Assembly (NCBI RefSeq): GCF_004115745.1
Contig: NZ_QXIL01000009.1
Location: 1-64,000 of the forward strand
DNA: 64,000 nucleotides
Source of the DNA: Levilactobacillus suantsaii
GTDB lineage: Bacteria > Bacillota > Bacilli > Lactobacillales > Lactobacillaceae
Reading direction: 5' to 3'
Numbering within the stretch: the first letter of the stretch is position 1; the number at the start of each line of letters is the position of its first letter. The translations under genes were made by a program, and so were the position numbers. Positions 47,010 through 56,699 of the stretch are shown one piece after another. The notes beneath the pieces are model-generated. The model did no database searches, was not told the DNA's origin, and saw only the letters and a list, made by a program, of their open reading frames with translations.

Positions 47010-47478
47010 GTGACTGATGTTCCTCCCGTCGATCGGCTAAAAAGACGCCGATCATAATCAAGATGACCCCCACCGTGAGGCAGGAATCGGCAAAGTTAAA
47101 AATCGGAAAATTGATAAAATCGAGTTGAAACATATCGACCACGTACCCCTGCACCAGACGGTCAATGAAATTACCGACCGTACCGGCAATCATGAACGCG
47201 AGCCCGAGTTCTTCGACCCATTGTTTGGGCCGGTGCCGATAGTGCCAAAAGAAGTAGCCCATGACGCCCAAGGCAAAAATCGCGATGACGGCAAAGAACC
47301 ACAACTGCCCCTGCAGGATGCTCCAGGCAGCACCATCGTTGCGTAGATGCGTCAAAGAAAGCCATCCCGGCACCAGGACGTGTTGGCCGCCTAAGGCAAT
47401 ATTGACCACGACCGCATGCTTGATCAACTGGTCAGTTGCAATCAGGACCAGGATCAAAAGCGAATCAAAAATCAGCAT
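46999..47478 (-). CDS. lspA: Lipoprotein signal peptidase
   Basis: A 159-residue, four-span aspartic protease that cuts prolipoproteins at the lipid-modified Cys. Catalytic Asp motifs are GNFIDRLVQGYVVD and FNFADSCLTVG; RNDGAAWSILQ is also typical. ATG 47478 follows GGTGGGG at 8 bases; the longer open frame to 47598 is not supported. First gene of the lspA-rluD-pyrR group. Confidence 0.93.
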   Translation of the reverse strand: MLIFDSLLILVLIATDQLIKHAVVVNIALGGQHVLVPGWLSLTHLRNDGAAWSILQGQLWFFAVIAIFALGVMGYFFWHYRHRPKQWVEELGLAFMIAGTVGNFIDRLVQGYVVDMFQLDFINFPIFNFADSCLTVGVILIMIGVFLADRREEHQSHGN

Positions 47479-47708
47479 GGTGTTGGCCCCACCTTTCATA
47501 GTTTTGTCATTGGCTAAAAGTATACCAGAAAACTCACCGGTCCGCGGCCGAAACCCCGTAAACTTTTCGGTTCCGACCGCTTTTTGCTCTGATGCCATTC
47601 AACTCAGTCCCTAATTTGTTTAGCCGCAAGCCTATCTAGCAACCGCTATCCTCCCGGGACGATAATGGCCTGGTGGCCGCCTTGCGTAAAGACCAGTTAG
47701 CGCCTAGC

Positions 47709-47737
47709 TTTATAATGTAAGCGCTTTCTGATATACT
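47709..47737 (+). promoter_or_regulatory. Promoter with a cre (CcpA) site
   Basis: ATGTAAGCGCTTTCT (47715-47729) fits the cre consensus WTGNAANCGNWNNCW at every position. It fills the 17-base spacer between TTTATA (47709-47714) and TATACT (47732-47737), so CcpA should repress the azoreductase gene on preferred sugars. Confidence 0.7.
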
Positions 47738-47768
47738 AAACTTATCGTTAAGAAAAGAGGAGTTATTA

Positions 47769-48410
47769 ATGACTAAAGTATTAGTAATTTATGCTCACCC
47801 TGAAACGAAAACCTACTCGACCACCGCCAAATTTTACCAACAATTTTTAACAGCGTACCGAACCGCACACCCCGATGACCAGATCATCGAGCACAACGTC
47901 TCCGAATACATGCCGTTTCCGCTGGATAAAATTGCGGTGGCCATTTATAACAAAGCCTTGGTCAATCAGCCACTGAACCCTGACGAAGAACGGTTCCAAG
48001 CGTCCCGGCAGGTCTGGATCGACGAATTCGTCAGTGCGGACAAATACGTGTTCGTCAACCCCATGTATAACCTGTTTGTGCCGACCGAAATGAAAAGCTA
48101 CCTCGACATGGTCATGCAGGTCCCAGATACCTTTCACTACACCGCTGAAGGCGTCATGGCCGGGGCCTTACACGGTAAGAAGGCCCTTCACCTGCAGACC
48201 TCTGGCGGCGACTACCACGGCACCGCGGGGGGCCCGGACATCAGTCGGCTTGACCTGGGACACCAATACTTAAAGACCGTCCTCCACGTGATGGGCGTTG
48301 ACGATGTCACCGGCCTTTACGCCGAAGGGATGGATCACGATCCTGCCAACGCCCCGGACATCATGGCGCAGGCCTTTGCCCGTGCCGAAGCAGCGGGCAA
48401 AACCTTCTAA
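47769..48410 (+). CDS. azoR: FMN-dependent NADH-azoreductase / quinone reductase
   Basis: A 213-residue flavodoxin-like enzyme of the AzoR family: VLVIYAHPETKTYSTTAKFYQQFL at the FMN phosphate site, FVNPMYNLFVPTEMKSYLD and LHLQTSGGDYHG. It transfers two electrons from NADH to quinones or azo dyes and probably protects against quinone stress. GAGGAG lies 6 bases before the ATG. Its promoter has a cre site. Monocistronic. Confidence 0.85.
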   Translation: MTKVLVIYAHPETKTYSTTAKFYQQFLTAYRTAHPDDQIIEHNVSEYMPFPLDKIAVAIYNKALVNQPLNPDEERFQASRQVWIDEFVSADKYVFVNPMYNLFVPTEMKSYLDMVMQVPDTFHYTAEGVMAGALHGKKALHLQTSGGDYHGTAGGPDISRLDLGHQYLKTVLHVMGVDDVTGLYAEGMDHDPANAPDIMAQAFARAEAAGKTF

Positions 48411-48430
48411 TTGAGTAACAGCGACAATTC

Positions 48431-48467
48431 AAAACGGGTCTGAGGCGTAACGCCTCAGACCCGTTTT
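48431..48467. terminator. Terminator after azoR
   Basis: A 17-bp perfect stem (AAAACGGGTCTGAGGCG) with a 3-base loop ends in TTTTA. It lies between convergent genes and is usable on both strands. Confidence 0.88.
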
Positions 48468-48505
48468 ATCTGTGTTGGCTCCCCTTAACGTTAGGGCGCC
48501 ATTAA

Positions 48506-49171
48506 TCATTCAATGAGGTAATCTAAAATCCGGTTTAAAGCCACTTGATTTGCCGTGGGAACCGGTGTTTCCAGCACCTGCGTAGCCGTTTGTCCTAGGA
48601 TTGACCCCGCCAGATAAGCGGCATCGTTGACCACCATTTCGCGCACGTTCGTTGCGGTTGGTTCCAAGTGACATTGCAAGCCTACGACCCGGTGATGGTA
48701 AACGAAGCCTTGGTTTTGGACCCGATCGCTAGAAAACAGTAATTCAGCCCCCGTTGGAAGCTGAAACATCTCTTCGTGCCAGTGCAAAACCATCAGCTGA
48801 GCTGGTAACCCTGGAATCGTCGTCGTTTGCCGGTAAATCGGCGCCCACCCAACTTCTTTAGCGGGTGCTTTGGTCACCGGTGTGCCCAATACGCGCGTGA
48901 CTTGTTGGGCGCCGAAGCAGGCCCCAAAGATCGGCACGTTGCGCACCAACAACGTTTTAATCAACGCCCGTTCTGCGTGAATCCAGGGCAAATCATCATT
49001 GGGACTCATCGGGCCTCCCAGGAGGACTAAAAAGTCGGTCTCATCCGCCGTGGGCAACTGGCCAAACTGGTCGGGGTGGTACACGAACACATCGTAGTGG
49101 TGTGCTTGCGCCCAAGGTAAAATAGTCCCCGGCCCTTCTTCTGCCGTATGCTGTAAGATATTTAACCGCAT
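48506..49171 (-). CDS. Class I glutamine amidotransferase-like protein
   Basis: A 221-residue stand-alone GATase domain with a complete triad: Cys85 (FGACFGAQ), His168 and Glu170 (GLQCHLEPT). It resembles GMP synthase-like glutaminases and gamma-glutamyl hydrolases (HTAEEGPGTILPWA at the start). Its acceptor partner is unknown. GGAAAGGA 5 bases before ATG 49171 sets the start; the longer frame to 49276 lacks a ribosome site. Between 49172 and 49503 only a terminator is seen. Confidence 0.82.
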   Translation of the reverse strand: MRLNILQHTAEEGPGTILPWAQAHHYDVFVYHPDQFGQLPTADETDFLVLLGGPMSPNDDLPWIHAERALIKTLLVRNVPIFGACFGAQQVTRVLGTPVTKAPAKEVGWAPIYRQTTTIPGLPAQLMVLHWHEEMFQLPTGAELLFSSDRVQNQGFVYHHRVVGLQCHLEPTATNVREMVVNDAAYLAGSILGQTATQVLETPVPTANQVALNRILDYLIE

Positions 49172-49446
49172 CAAAATCCTTTCCATCGACGGCAATGTTG
49201 GAGTGGGGATCGCCTGCAAGTGCCCAAGATGGTCCCATTGTAGCACAGTTACCTGAATCGCTCTACCGTCAGCCAACGGCGTTCCCCGCTCGGTGAGCTC
49301 ACTTCCAGCGCTTTTACCTGGAAATTCTGATCAACATTTTGGACCAAATTTAGGTGCTTTTCGGACCCTCTTAGTAACTAACCGCACTACTCGACCATTA
49401 GCGCACAAAGGCCAGTGCAGTGACTGCTTCAAAACTATGTAAAATA

Positions 49447-49490
49447 GCCTGGCAACAATCACACCACCCAGGTGTGGTTGGCAGGCTGAG
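49447..49490 (-). terminator. Terminator after the WxL cluster
   Basis: A bulged hairpin (AGCCTGCCAACCACACC / GGTGTG..TTGCCAGGCT) is followed by ATTTTAC on the minus strand. Confidence 0.65.
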
Positions 49491-49503
49491 TCAGGACTTA
49501 GTT

Positions 49504-50334
49504 TTATTTCACCGGTCCCGTCGTCAACGTATAAGTCAAGTCGGCCGTGTACGACCCCGCATAGCGCACAGCGGGCCAGTCTAATTGGGTGTTTGCCAAA
49601 TCAAGTTGGGTCCGCCCCATGCCCCCATCTTTTTTGCCCCGCAAAATGACCGCCGCATCCCCGCCAGCTTTAAGCTCTGGGGAATACGCAACGGCCGGAT
49701 AGGTGCTTTGACTAGTCGGTGAACTGGGGTTCAAGTGTAACTTAGCCCCGTCGACCGCGATGTTGGGGTGTTCCAGATTCTTGAAGGCTCCTAACCGAAC
49801 GCTCAAATGCCAAGGCTCACCCGTCCCGAGGAAATTCTCGATTGCTAACTGGGTTCCCGCCGGGCGCACGGCAAGCGACGTGGGGGTCGTTTGGCGGCCT
49901 AACGCAGTCTTAAACTGCAACGACGGAACGATAGTTTGCCCGCTATTCGTCTTAGCAAAGCCTAACGATCCTGAGTTGACCGTCGCGGTGACCGTACTTT
50001 GGGACTGGTTGGTCTGAACTGGCGACGGTGTTTTAGCACTATTTTCGTTAACGGCATCCGTTAATATTGAATCAAGTTCATCCTTTCCCTTAGCACTTTT
50101 GGCCCGACCAATGTAGTGTTGGAGTCTATCCCAGCTTAAATTGGTCAATTTTCTAATCTCCGCTATAACTTTAAGCAGGTCATCAAATAACCCACGAGTT
50201 GTTCGCCGATCATTCTGACCACCCAAACTGGCCGCGTGACCTGGCGACCCTGAGATCAGCCACAAGCCGCCCCAGGTCCCTAAACATAAAATCACAGTCC
50301 CAGCGACCCGTTTCAATTGATTAGATTGTGTCAT
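49504..50334 (-). CDS. WxL surface protein with a GA-like helical module
   Basis: A 276-residue exported protein with a signal peptide 1-35 ending GHAA. Residues about 48-98 form a helical module (LFDDLLKVIAEIRKLTNLSW, then YIGRAKSAKGKDELDSILTDA) whose pattern resembles albumin-binding GA-type three-helix modules. The rest is a WxL domain for non-covalent wall binding: GEPWHLSVRL holds the first WxL, while the C-terminal motif is YTL instead of WTL (YAGSYTADLTYTLTTGP). GGAGGT lies 6 bases before ATG 50334. Last gene of a three-gene WxL cluster. Confidence 0.8.
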   Translation of the reverse strand: MTQSNQLKRVAGTVILCLGTWGGLWLISGSPGHAASLGGQNDRRTTRGLFDDLLKVIAEIRKLTNLSWDRLQHYIGRAKSAKGKDELDSILTDAVNENSAKTPSPVQTNQSQSTVTATVNSGSLGFAKTNSGQTIVPSLQFKTALGRQTTPTSLAVRPAGTQLAIENFLGTGEPWHLSVRLGAFKNLEHPNIAVDGAKLHLNPSSPTSQSTYPAVAYSPELKAGGDAAVILRGKKDGGMGRTQLDLANTQLDWPAVRYAGSYTADLTYTLTTGPVK

Positions 50335-50363
50335 CCTATCACCTCCTTTCAAAATAAATCGCG

Positions 50364-51418
50364 TTACGCTTCCGAATCCGGTAACTCTGTCGAAGCGGTC
50401 CGGCGAAGCAACCGCCAAATCACCAGTGCCAGCACCAACACTAAGCCACTCAAGCCACCCACGACCGCCCATAGCCAATTAAACGTTCGGGCGGAGGCCT
50501 TCACCACCCCATGTCGTGTCACCTGTCGCACGTTTTGCCGGGTAACGGTCAACGGTAAGGTGAATGGATAGGTAAAACCACCCCGAGTTTTCAGGGTCCC
50601 CGTGAGCGTGTACTGACCCGCTGCTAGGGCCTGACTCCCTAAATCAAGCCCCAACGTGAACTGACTTTGGGGCGCAAAGAGCAGGTCGTTGCGTTGAAAA
50701 TGGCGGACCTTTTTCCCCGCCGACGTAGTTAACGTCGCGTGTAACCGGCCTTGCGACACCAAGGCCGGGGTCCGGTTCACCATAGCTAACGCCACCTGCG
50801 GGTAAGCTTGGGCCAGTTGGTACTGAGCTCGGTGCACCGTCAGGTCCGGTGAGCCCAAATTAATTGGCCGGTGAGTATAAAACTCCAGGGCGACCACGTA
50901 TTCAGCTCGCGCCACGACCCCCGTTCCCTTCGTCGCCTTTAGGGCTGTCGCGGTGGTATGTTCTCGAACGGTCAGTCCCGCCAACATGACGCCCTTAAAG
51001 GCGTGAGCGGGAACCGTTAATTCAACCGTGACCGTCCGGGTCGCTTGAGCTGGGACCCGCACCGTTTGAGCTTGGGGAGCAAACAAAGCCGTTGCCTGGG
51101 CCGGCAACATCTTCGCTCGGTTGTTACGACTATAATCCACGATTCCGTTACTATTCGTCGTAGCGATTCGCGCCACAACGTCGTACCGCTGAGCCGTCTT
51201 CCCCTGGTTCGCGATTTTCAACCGTAGCCGGCGATGCTGGTGCGGCCGCACGGCTAACTTGAAATACGACGCGTGGTCCTGGTTATCCGCCGGCAAGACT
51301 GGGGTCACCGTATAGGGGTGCCCTGGGGTTCCGGTAGCGGCGTGACTATGGGTGGGCGGACTCAACCCACCAACACAATCACGATTCCGGCTACGAGCCA
51401 CCATTTAATTGTCGCCAT
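50364..51418 (-). pseudogene. DUF916/DUF3324 (WxL-interacting) protein, frameshifted in its signal peptide
   Basis: The main frame (from 51404) gives a DUF916-type Ig-like domain (YTVTPVLPADNQDHASYFKL), a DUF3324 domain (YPQVALAMVNRTPALVSQG), a C-terminal membrane span (WLWAVVGGLSGLVLVLALVIW) and a basic tail. It has no usable signal peptide. That lies in another frame: AGAAGGAG, ATG 51418, MATIKWWLVAGIVIVLVG, then a TGA. Adding one G in the GGG at 51368-51366 would join it to LSPPTHSHAA and the mature chain. As read, the protein cannot be made from its own start. Such proteins anchor WxL proteins to peptidoglycan. Confidence 0.78.
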
Positions 51419-51438
51419 CGTTGTTTTCTCCTTCTCGA

Positions 51439-52086
51439 TTATTGATTCGGGCCACTGACCAAGCTATAGGTCACCGTCGCTTGATAATTGCCCGCATAAT
51501 CAACTCGTGGCAGGGTCAACGTGATCGGCGACAAATCTAAATCGACCGCCCCCATCCCCGCGTCACGTCCTGCGTCGATAAGCGTCATCGCGTCGGCACC
51601 CGCCCGGACCGGGGTCGTGGTGGTCGCAGTCGGCAACGCTTTTTCTGCTTTAGCCGTCAAATTCTTCTTGGGGAAGACCAACGTGGCCCCCGTTAAAGTC
51701 CGCTTGTCATCTGCGCCACTTGCGGCCTTCTTGAGCAGTTTGACCGCCTGAAACTCACTCAGACTGACTTTCAATTGCCACGGTTCCCCACTCCCGAGTA
51801 AATTACTGATCTTTACGACCGGCGCGTTATCGGTCTTAACGAGCCCCAGCCCGGTTTGTTCGCCATCAGCCACCTTCGCCGCTTCAAATTTCAGGGCTGG
51901 AAGCTTCTCCTGCGCAAAGGTCAACTTACCGGCAGCCACTTGCACATCTGCCGTCGTATTGGCGTTAGTGGCCACACTCGCTGTAGGGGCGGTCGTCGTT
52001 GCGGCCTGCCCAATCAAGGAAGGGCTCAGTGGGAGAAAGGTACCTAACAGTAAGGCACTCATCATCCATTTTACGGGTTTAGTCAT
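51439..52086 (-). CDS. WxL domain surface protein
   Basis: A 215-residue exported protein with a signal peptide (about 1-28, ..SLIGQAA) and a low-complexity Thr/Ala stretch, then a WxL domain. The first motif is GEPWQLKVSLSEF (Trp103-Leu105). The second motif is TYSLVSGP, with Tyr where Trp is usual. It probably sits non-covalently on the wall. First of the cluster WxL-DUF916/DUF3324-WxL. The start at MTKPVKW is chosen for the signal peptide; the ribosome site is poor. Confidence 0.82.
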   Translation of the reverse strand: MTKPVKWMMSALLLGTFLPLSPSLIGQAATTTAPTASVATNANTTADVQVAAGKLTFAQEKLPALKFEAAKVADGEQTGLGLVKTDNAPVVKISNLLGSGEPWQLKVSLSEFQAVKLLKKAASGADDKRTLTGATLVFPKKNLTAKAEKALPTATTTTPVRAGADAMTLIDAGRDAGMGAVDLDLSPITLTLPRVDYAGNYQATVTYSLVSGPNQ

Positions 52087-52382
52087 CTCTTCTTTTGGTC
52101 GCTGCGCCGTAGCGTTGCCCAACTACTAACGGCGACCAGCCTACTTTCTGGGATTTAAATGGTACGGGCAACTGTCCTGTCACTACACACCGGTGGTCAT
52201 TAACGTTCAGACTCGCCATGGACCAGTTTCGGTGACTAGCTTTCATTGTGCCAGACCAGCTTTTCATTGTGCAACCCTAACGGCTCATCTCGGCCAAATC
52301 TGCTATAAATTAGTTAATAATGGTCTAAATTTTGACGTTACTAGTTTAACAGGAAGCTGGACTAGTTCTTCACCACATCAAA

Positions 52383-52416
52383 AATGGTGTTGATAGATTT
52401 CTCTATCAACACCATT
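52383..52416 (-). terminator. Terminator after fhs
   Basis: A 15-bp perfect stem (AATGGTGTTGATAGA) with a 4-base loop ends in TTTTTG on the minus strand. The remainder of 52087-52473 shows no gene. Confidence 0.82.
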
Positions 52417-52473
52417 ACGCTTGTCAGCTGGCAATGGGTTACCAAGCCCAGCTGGCTAACATTTTTAACTGGT

Positions 52474-54138
52474 TTAGAACAGGCCCGTAATCGTTCCGTC
52501 AGCCGCAATGTCCATGTCGAGGGCCGCTGGGTGCTTCGGTAGACCCGGCATCGTCAAGACGTTACCCGTTAAGGCGACCACGAAACCAGCCCCGAGTCGT
52601 GGTGAGAACTCCCGCACGTGGATCGTAAAGTCCTTCGGGGCGCCTAATTGATGGGCGTCGTCGGTCAACGAGTACTGGGTCTTAGCCATGCAGACTGGCA
52701 ATTGATCCCACCCCCGTTGTGCAAACGTCTTAAGTTGCCGTTTGGCCTTAGCTGACAATTCGACGGTCGCCCCACCGTAAATTTTATGGGTGATGGCTTC
52801 CATCTGCGTGACCAAATCAGCCCCATCTTTGACTAGCGGTTTAAACTTGCTGGGCTGATTAGCCGCGTCCACGACGGCGCGCGCCAATTCCGTCGTCCCC
52901 GCACCCCCGTCGGCCCATTCGGTCGTCGTGGCTACAGCAACGTTTTGGGCTTTGACGATGTCGGTCAACGTTTGAATCTCGGCATCGGTATCACTGGTGA
53001 AGCGGTTGATGGCCACGACCACCGGCACGCCGTACTGTTGCATGCTGTGGATGTGGCGCAAGAGATTAGCACTGCCCTGTTTTAAGGCTGCCAAATCTTC
53101 GGTCTCTAAGTCGGCGCGCTTGACGCCACCGTTATACTTGAGGGCCCGGACCGTGGCCACCATGACCACGGCGTCCGGCGTTTTGCCGAGGACCGGTGTC
53201 TTGATATCCATGAACTTTTCACCACCCAGATCGGCGCCGAAACCGGCTTCCGTCACGGCGTAATCGCCCAGTTGCAAGGCTGTCCGGGTCGCCAAAACGG
53301 AATTACACCCGTGGGCGATGTTGGCGAACGGGCCACCGTGAATGATGGCCGGGTTGTGCTCCAACGTTTGGACTAAGTTGGGCTTGATGGCATCCTTAAG
53401 TAATAATGTGATGGCGCCACCGACCTTCAAGTCCCCCACCGTCACGGGTTCCTTATCGGTGTTGTAGCCGATCAGGATCCGGTTGACCCGGCGTTTCAAG
53501 TCGCTCAAGTCCTTGCTCAAGCACAATACCGCCATCAATTCACTGGCGACGGTGATGTCAAACCCGTCTTGACGGGGAACCCCCGACGTGCGTCCGCCCA
53601 GGCCAATCACGGTCTGCCGCAACGCCCGGTCGTTGATGTCTAACACCCGCTTCCACACGATTTGGCGGGGATCTAAGTGCAAGGCGTTGCCTTGTTGAAT
53701 GTGGTTATCGATCAAGGCCGCTAAGGTATCGTGGGCCTCGGTCAAGGCGTGCATGTCGCCCGTAAAATGCAAGTTGATGTCTTCCATCGGCACGACTTGG
53801 GCGTGACCTCCCCCGGTCGCACCGCCCTTCAAGCCCATCACGGGGCCTAAGGACGGTTCCCGTAAGGCTAAAACGGTCCGCTGACCAATCAGGTTCAACG
53901 CATCCCCCAAACCGATGGCGACGGTCGATTTGCCTTCGCCTGCGGGCGTTGGGTTGATCGACGTGACCAAGATCAACTTGCCTAATGGTTTAGGGTCGGC
54001 CAAAGGTAAATCAATCTTGGCCTTGGTGTGGCCGTAAGGTTCGATTTGTTCGGGCTTCAACCCGACTTTGGCCGCAATCTTTTCGATGGGTTCTAAGGGT
54101 GTAGCTTGTGAAATGGCAATATCAGTATTCTGAGTCAT
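52474..54138 (-). CDS. fhs: Formate-tetrahydrofolate ligase
   Basis: A 554-residue FTHFS of full length. It has the ATP loop [10 protein letters not shown] (about 63-72), [37 protein letters not shown], and [14 protein letters not shown]. It makes 10-formyl-THF from formate, ATP and THF, feeding purine synthesis (PurH, encoded at 14837) and initiator tRNA formylation. Its ATG overlaps the ebsA stop (TAATG), so it is co-transcribed and probably translationally coupled. Confidence 0.96.
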   Translation of the reverse strand: MTQNTDIAISQATPLEPIEKIAAKVGLKPEQIEPYGHTKAKIDLPLADPKPLGKLILVTSINPTPAGEGKSTVAIGLGDALNLIGQRTVLALREPSLGPVMGLKGGATGGGHAQVVPMEDINLHFTGDMHALTEAHDTLAALIDNHIQQGNALHLDPRQIVWKRVLDINDRALRQTVIGLGGRTSGVPRQDGFDITVASELMAVLCLSKDLSDLKRRVNRILIGYNTDKEPVTVGDLKVGGAITLLLKDAIKPNLVQTLEHNPAIIHGGPFANIAHGCNSVLATRTALQLGDYAVTEAGFGADLGGEKFMDIKTPVLGKTPDAVVMVATVRALKYNGGVKRADLETEDLAALKQGSANLLRHIHSMQQYGVPVVVAINRFTSDTDAEIQTLTDIVKAQNVAVATTTEWADGGAGTTELARAVVDAANQPSKFKPLVKDGADLVTQMEAITHKIYGGATVELSAKAKRQLKTFAQRGWDQLPVCMAKTQYSLTDDAHQLGAPKDFTIHVREFSPRLGAGFVVALTGNVLTMPGLPKHPAALDMDIAADGTITGLF

Positions 54139-54557
54139 TAAGCAGATTCCTCCTCCGATGAACTGTTCGCAATTGCTGTTTGTAACAGACCAGCTAATTC
54201 GATGGCCGAGTTACGGGGCAATAAAAATTGATAAATTCGGCCCTGCGCCACGATACCTAACCGGTACCGGGTGGCGCGGACACTCTTGACGTGACGCAAC
54301 GGAATCACCAGATGATGGTGATTCAACACCGTGCTGACCGTCAGCATATCGTGCGCCATGGTAATATTGCGAAAGTGGACCTCAATCCAACATAACAGGA
54401 TAAACGCCACAAAAAAGGCAAACGTGATCCAGTTAAAGTGGGTCACTTCCAACCAAAAAATCCCGCCCAGTAGCAGGACGATAAACGTCCAACTCCAAAT
54501 GATAATGCTGCTAATGGGATTGGGTTGGTACAAAAAGCGTCGTTCCTGGGTTATCAT
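54138..54557 (-). CDS. ebsA: EbsA family membrane protein
   Basis: A 139-residue protein with two N-terminal membrane spans ([36 protein letters not shown]) and a C-terminal soluble part that looks like a small beta barrel ([32 protein letters not shown]). The topology and its neighbour, a RNase HI-like gene, match EbsA of enterococci and lactobacilli. The biochemical role is not known. The stop overlaps fhs. It diverges from the RNase HI-like gene. Confidence 0.65.
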   Translation of the reverse strand: MITQERRFLYQPNPISSIIIWSWTFIVLLLGGIFWLEVTHFNWITFAFFVAFILLCWIEVHFRNITMAHDMLTVSTVLNHHHLVIPLRHVKSVRATRYRLGIVAQGRIYQFLLPRNSAIELAGLLQTAIANSSSEEESA

Positions 54558-54598
54558 AATCTTATCAACACCTCATTTAATCTAAAGGAGTGAGTCCT

Positions 54599-55006
54599 TT
54601 GTATTCATTATATACGGATGCCGCCACCCAACCGCAAAGCGGCCTGAGTGCGGGGGGCATCCTGTTGATCCACGACCACCAACAGACCCAAACGAGCCTA
54701 CCGCTACAAGCCACGACCAACCATCTCGCTGAATTTGAAGTGGCCACGCTGGCCTTCACGCGATTGGCTCACACACTAGGCGCTCAATGTGCCACGACCA
54801 CCGTGTTGTTCTACACGGACAGTCTGCTCGTGAGCCAAAGTGTTGCCAAACGCTACGCCAAGCACTACCAAAGTGAAGTAGACGCCCTGCTCAGCGCTCA
54901 GCGCCCCTTTCAACTGGTCTTGACCCAGTGGGTCCCCGAAAAACAGAACCAGGGGGCCCACACACTAGCCAATCAAGCCCTTCACGCTAGAGAAGACTTT
55001 AAGTAA
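54599..55006 (+). CDS. RNase HI-family protein
   Basis: A 135-residue RNase H-fold protein. Carboxylates are visible in LYTDAATQP, HLAEFEVATLAF and LFYTDSLLV. The final motif that usually reads AD.LA is AHTLANQ, so the fourth acidic residue is His here. A GTG at 54590 overlaps the ribosome site, so the TTG at 54599, 8 bases after GGAG, is the better start. Its end overlaps the end of the convergent oxidoreductase gene by 25 bases. It may process RNA:DNA hybrids. Confidence 0.78.
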   Translation: MYSLYTDAATQPQSGLSAGGILLIHDHQQTQTSLPLQATTNHLAEFEVATLAFTRLAHTLGAQCATTTVLFYTDSLLVSQSVAKRYAKHYQSEVDALLSAQRPFQLVLTQWVPEKQNQGAHTLANQALHAREDFK

Positions 55007-56104
55007 GTACTCAGTGGTAATTCGTAATCGCTCCAGTCGGGAGTGCCACCGTAGAGCGCCGAGCCGGCTAATAAACGTCCGATTTGTGGCCCCGTGGTCA
55101 ACCCCGAGGAACCCAACCCGGAAGCGACTAAGAGTCGTTCGTGTTCGGGAATCGGACCGAAGAAAGGCGCAAAGTCACTACTGTAGGCCCGGGTCCCGAC
55201 CCGGACGCCCACGACGTTTTCGTCGGTGAGAGTCCCCATCAGTCGCTGAGCACTGGCCAACAAGTCGGCGGTCACCATCGCGTCTAAGCTCAAATCAAAG
55301 TGCTTGTCATCCTCGTGCGTTGCGCCCACAATCAATTTTCCTTGGCCAAACGGCACAAAATCCCGTTCACCTTCAGGCATCAAGACGGGGAGTTGTTCCT
55401 GTAACGGGTAGTCCTTGACGGCCAGCTCGATTAATTGTCCTTTTTGGGCGCGAATGTCCGTTTGAATGTGCAACGGCACTAACAAGTCGGGTAACCAGGC
55501 ACCAGCTGCCACGATGATGCGGTCGTATCTCCGGGTCCCTGCCGAAGTGACGATGTTCTCGTCACCATCGAGCTCGACCCGTTCTTGACGGACCGTCAAA
55601 TTACGTTGTTGCGCCTTGGCTAACAACGTCGTGACCAAGGCGGCCCCGTCGACTCGGGCCCCTCCACTGAGAAAGACTCCCGCTTGTGGGGCCGTCAACA
55701 GGGGCAACTTCGCCTGCACTTCCTGTGCCGTTAATTGTTGGACCGTTCCCATCGCCGGTGCCGCTTCCCGCCGCTTTTGTGCTAAGGCGTACAGGGCTTC
55801 TAAGTCCGGAACAGCCGCCCGGGTCACGATGGTCCCCGTTTGCTGGTAAACGTCGGTTCCCAGCTGCGCGTCATGAATCAATTGGGGGTACAGATCCGCC
55901 CCCGCGCGCCAAGCGGTACCACCGCTGGTTACGGCGTTTCGATAACCACGGCGAGATGATGCCAGCAGCCGCTTTGCTAGCCTGTCCGACCCCATCGTCG
56001 TATAAGGTCACCTGGAGTTGTTTGGTACCCGGAAGCGTACTGAGATAGTACGCGGCGGTCGCACCGACGATGCCACCGCCAATGATTGCAATTCGTTTTT
56101 GCAT
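54982..56104 (-). pseudogene. FAD-dependent amine oxidase (DAO family), frameshifted
   Basis: The first frame holds the FAD dinucleotide-binding start MQKRIAIIGGGIVGATAAYYLS and ..GIISPWLSKRRNQRWYRLAR. The protein continues in another frame with AGADLYPQLIHDAQLG.. to SGLGSSGLTTGPQIGRLLAGS at the C-terminal FAD contact. The break is in the GCGCGCGGGGGCGG tract at about 55898-55912 (one base gained or two lost). GAGGAGGT before ATG 56104 sets the start. The intact enzyme would be about 370 residues, similar to glycine oxidase/DadA-type deaminases. Non-functional as read. Confidence 0.85.
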
Positions 56105-56321
56105 TCGTTTAACCTCCTCAAACCACCAAGATTGCACTCGGTTTCATTTTAGCATACCTTCTTGGTCGTCGCGGTCGTTGCCGTTTCATTTTCATCCCCA
56201 TGACCAGGCAACGCCCCACTGGATAAGCCGTGGGCCAATCGTAAGTTTACCTAAATATTTTGCTAGGCGTCGCAACATGTTACACTAAGGTTTGAAAATT
56301 TGAAGAAAGAAGTGTGAATCC

Positions 56322-56534
56322 ATGGCACAATCCGATTCAGCTAAATATACGATTACGGTGGCCGCCGACGAAGACGGCAACGTCAAACTAAGCTCCACCC
56401 TCGATGCGGGACGTACGGTCAGTGCATTATTGCTCTCCGCGCTCAGCGCCATCAAGGAGGACCAACCAAAGCTGAGCCGTGAACAATTTCTCGCCATTTG
56501 TAATGGCGTTTGGGAGTACGATCAGAAATACTGA
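56322..56534 (+). CDS. Small acidic protein of unknown function
   Basis: A 70-residue protein, no signal peptide or membrane span: a polar beta-like start (YTITVAADEDGNVKLSSTLD) and a helical end (ALLLSALSAIKEDQP). GAAAGAAG lies 9-12 bases upstream. The amphipathic layout and good codon use suggest a real gene, but I do not recognise the family. Confidence 0.6.
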   Translation: MAQSDSAKYTITVAADEDGNVKLSSTLDAGRTVSALLLSALSAIKEDQPKLSREQFLAICNGVWEYDQKY

Positions 56535-56625
56535 AGTAGCTAAGCCACCACCTAAAAAGGGAGACAATGCGCCAAACGAAGATTGCCTACTTCATTTATT
56601 CCGTTACTAATACGCTTACATCTGC

Positions 56626-56688
56626 TGTTTAATGATAGGCCATCCAGCAAGCGCCCGCCGCTTGTTTTGGATGGCCTATCATTAAACA
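56626..56688. repeat. 21-bp perfect inverted repeat
   Basis: TGTTTAATGATAGGCCATCCA and its exact complement flank a 21-base centre that contains a second small stem (CAAGCG/CGCTTG). It lies between two convergent genes. No T run follows on either strand, so it is not a standard terminator, although it may stop transcription. Confidence 0.8.
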
Positions 56689-56699
56689 CTCATTCTAAT

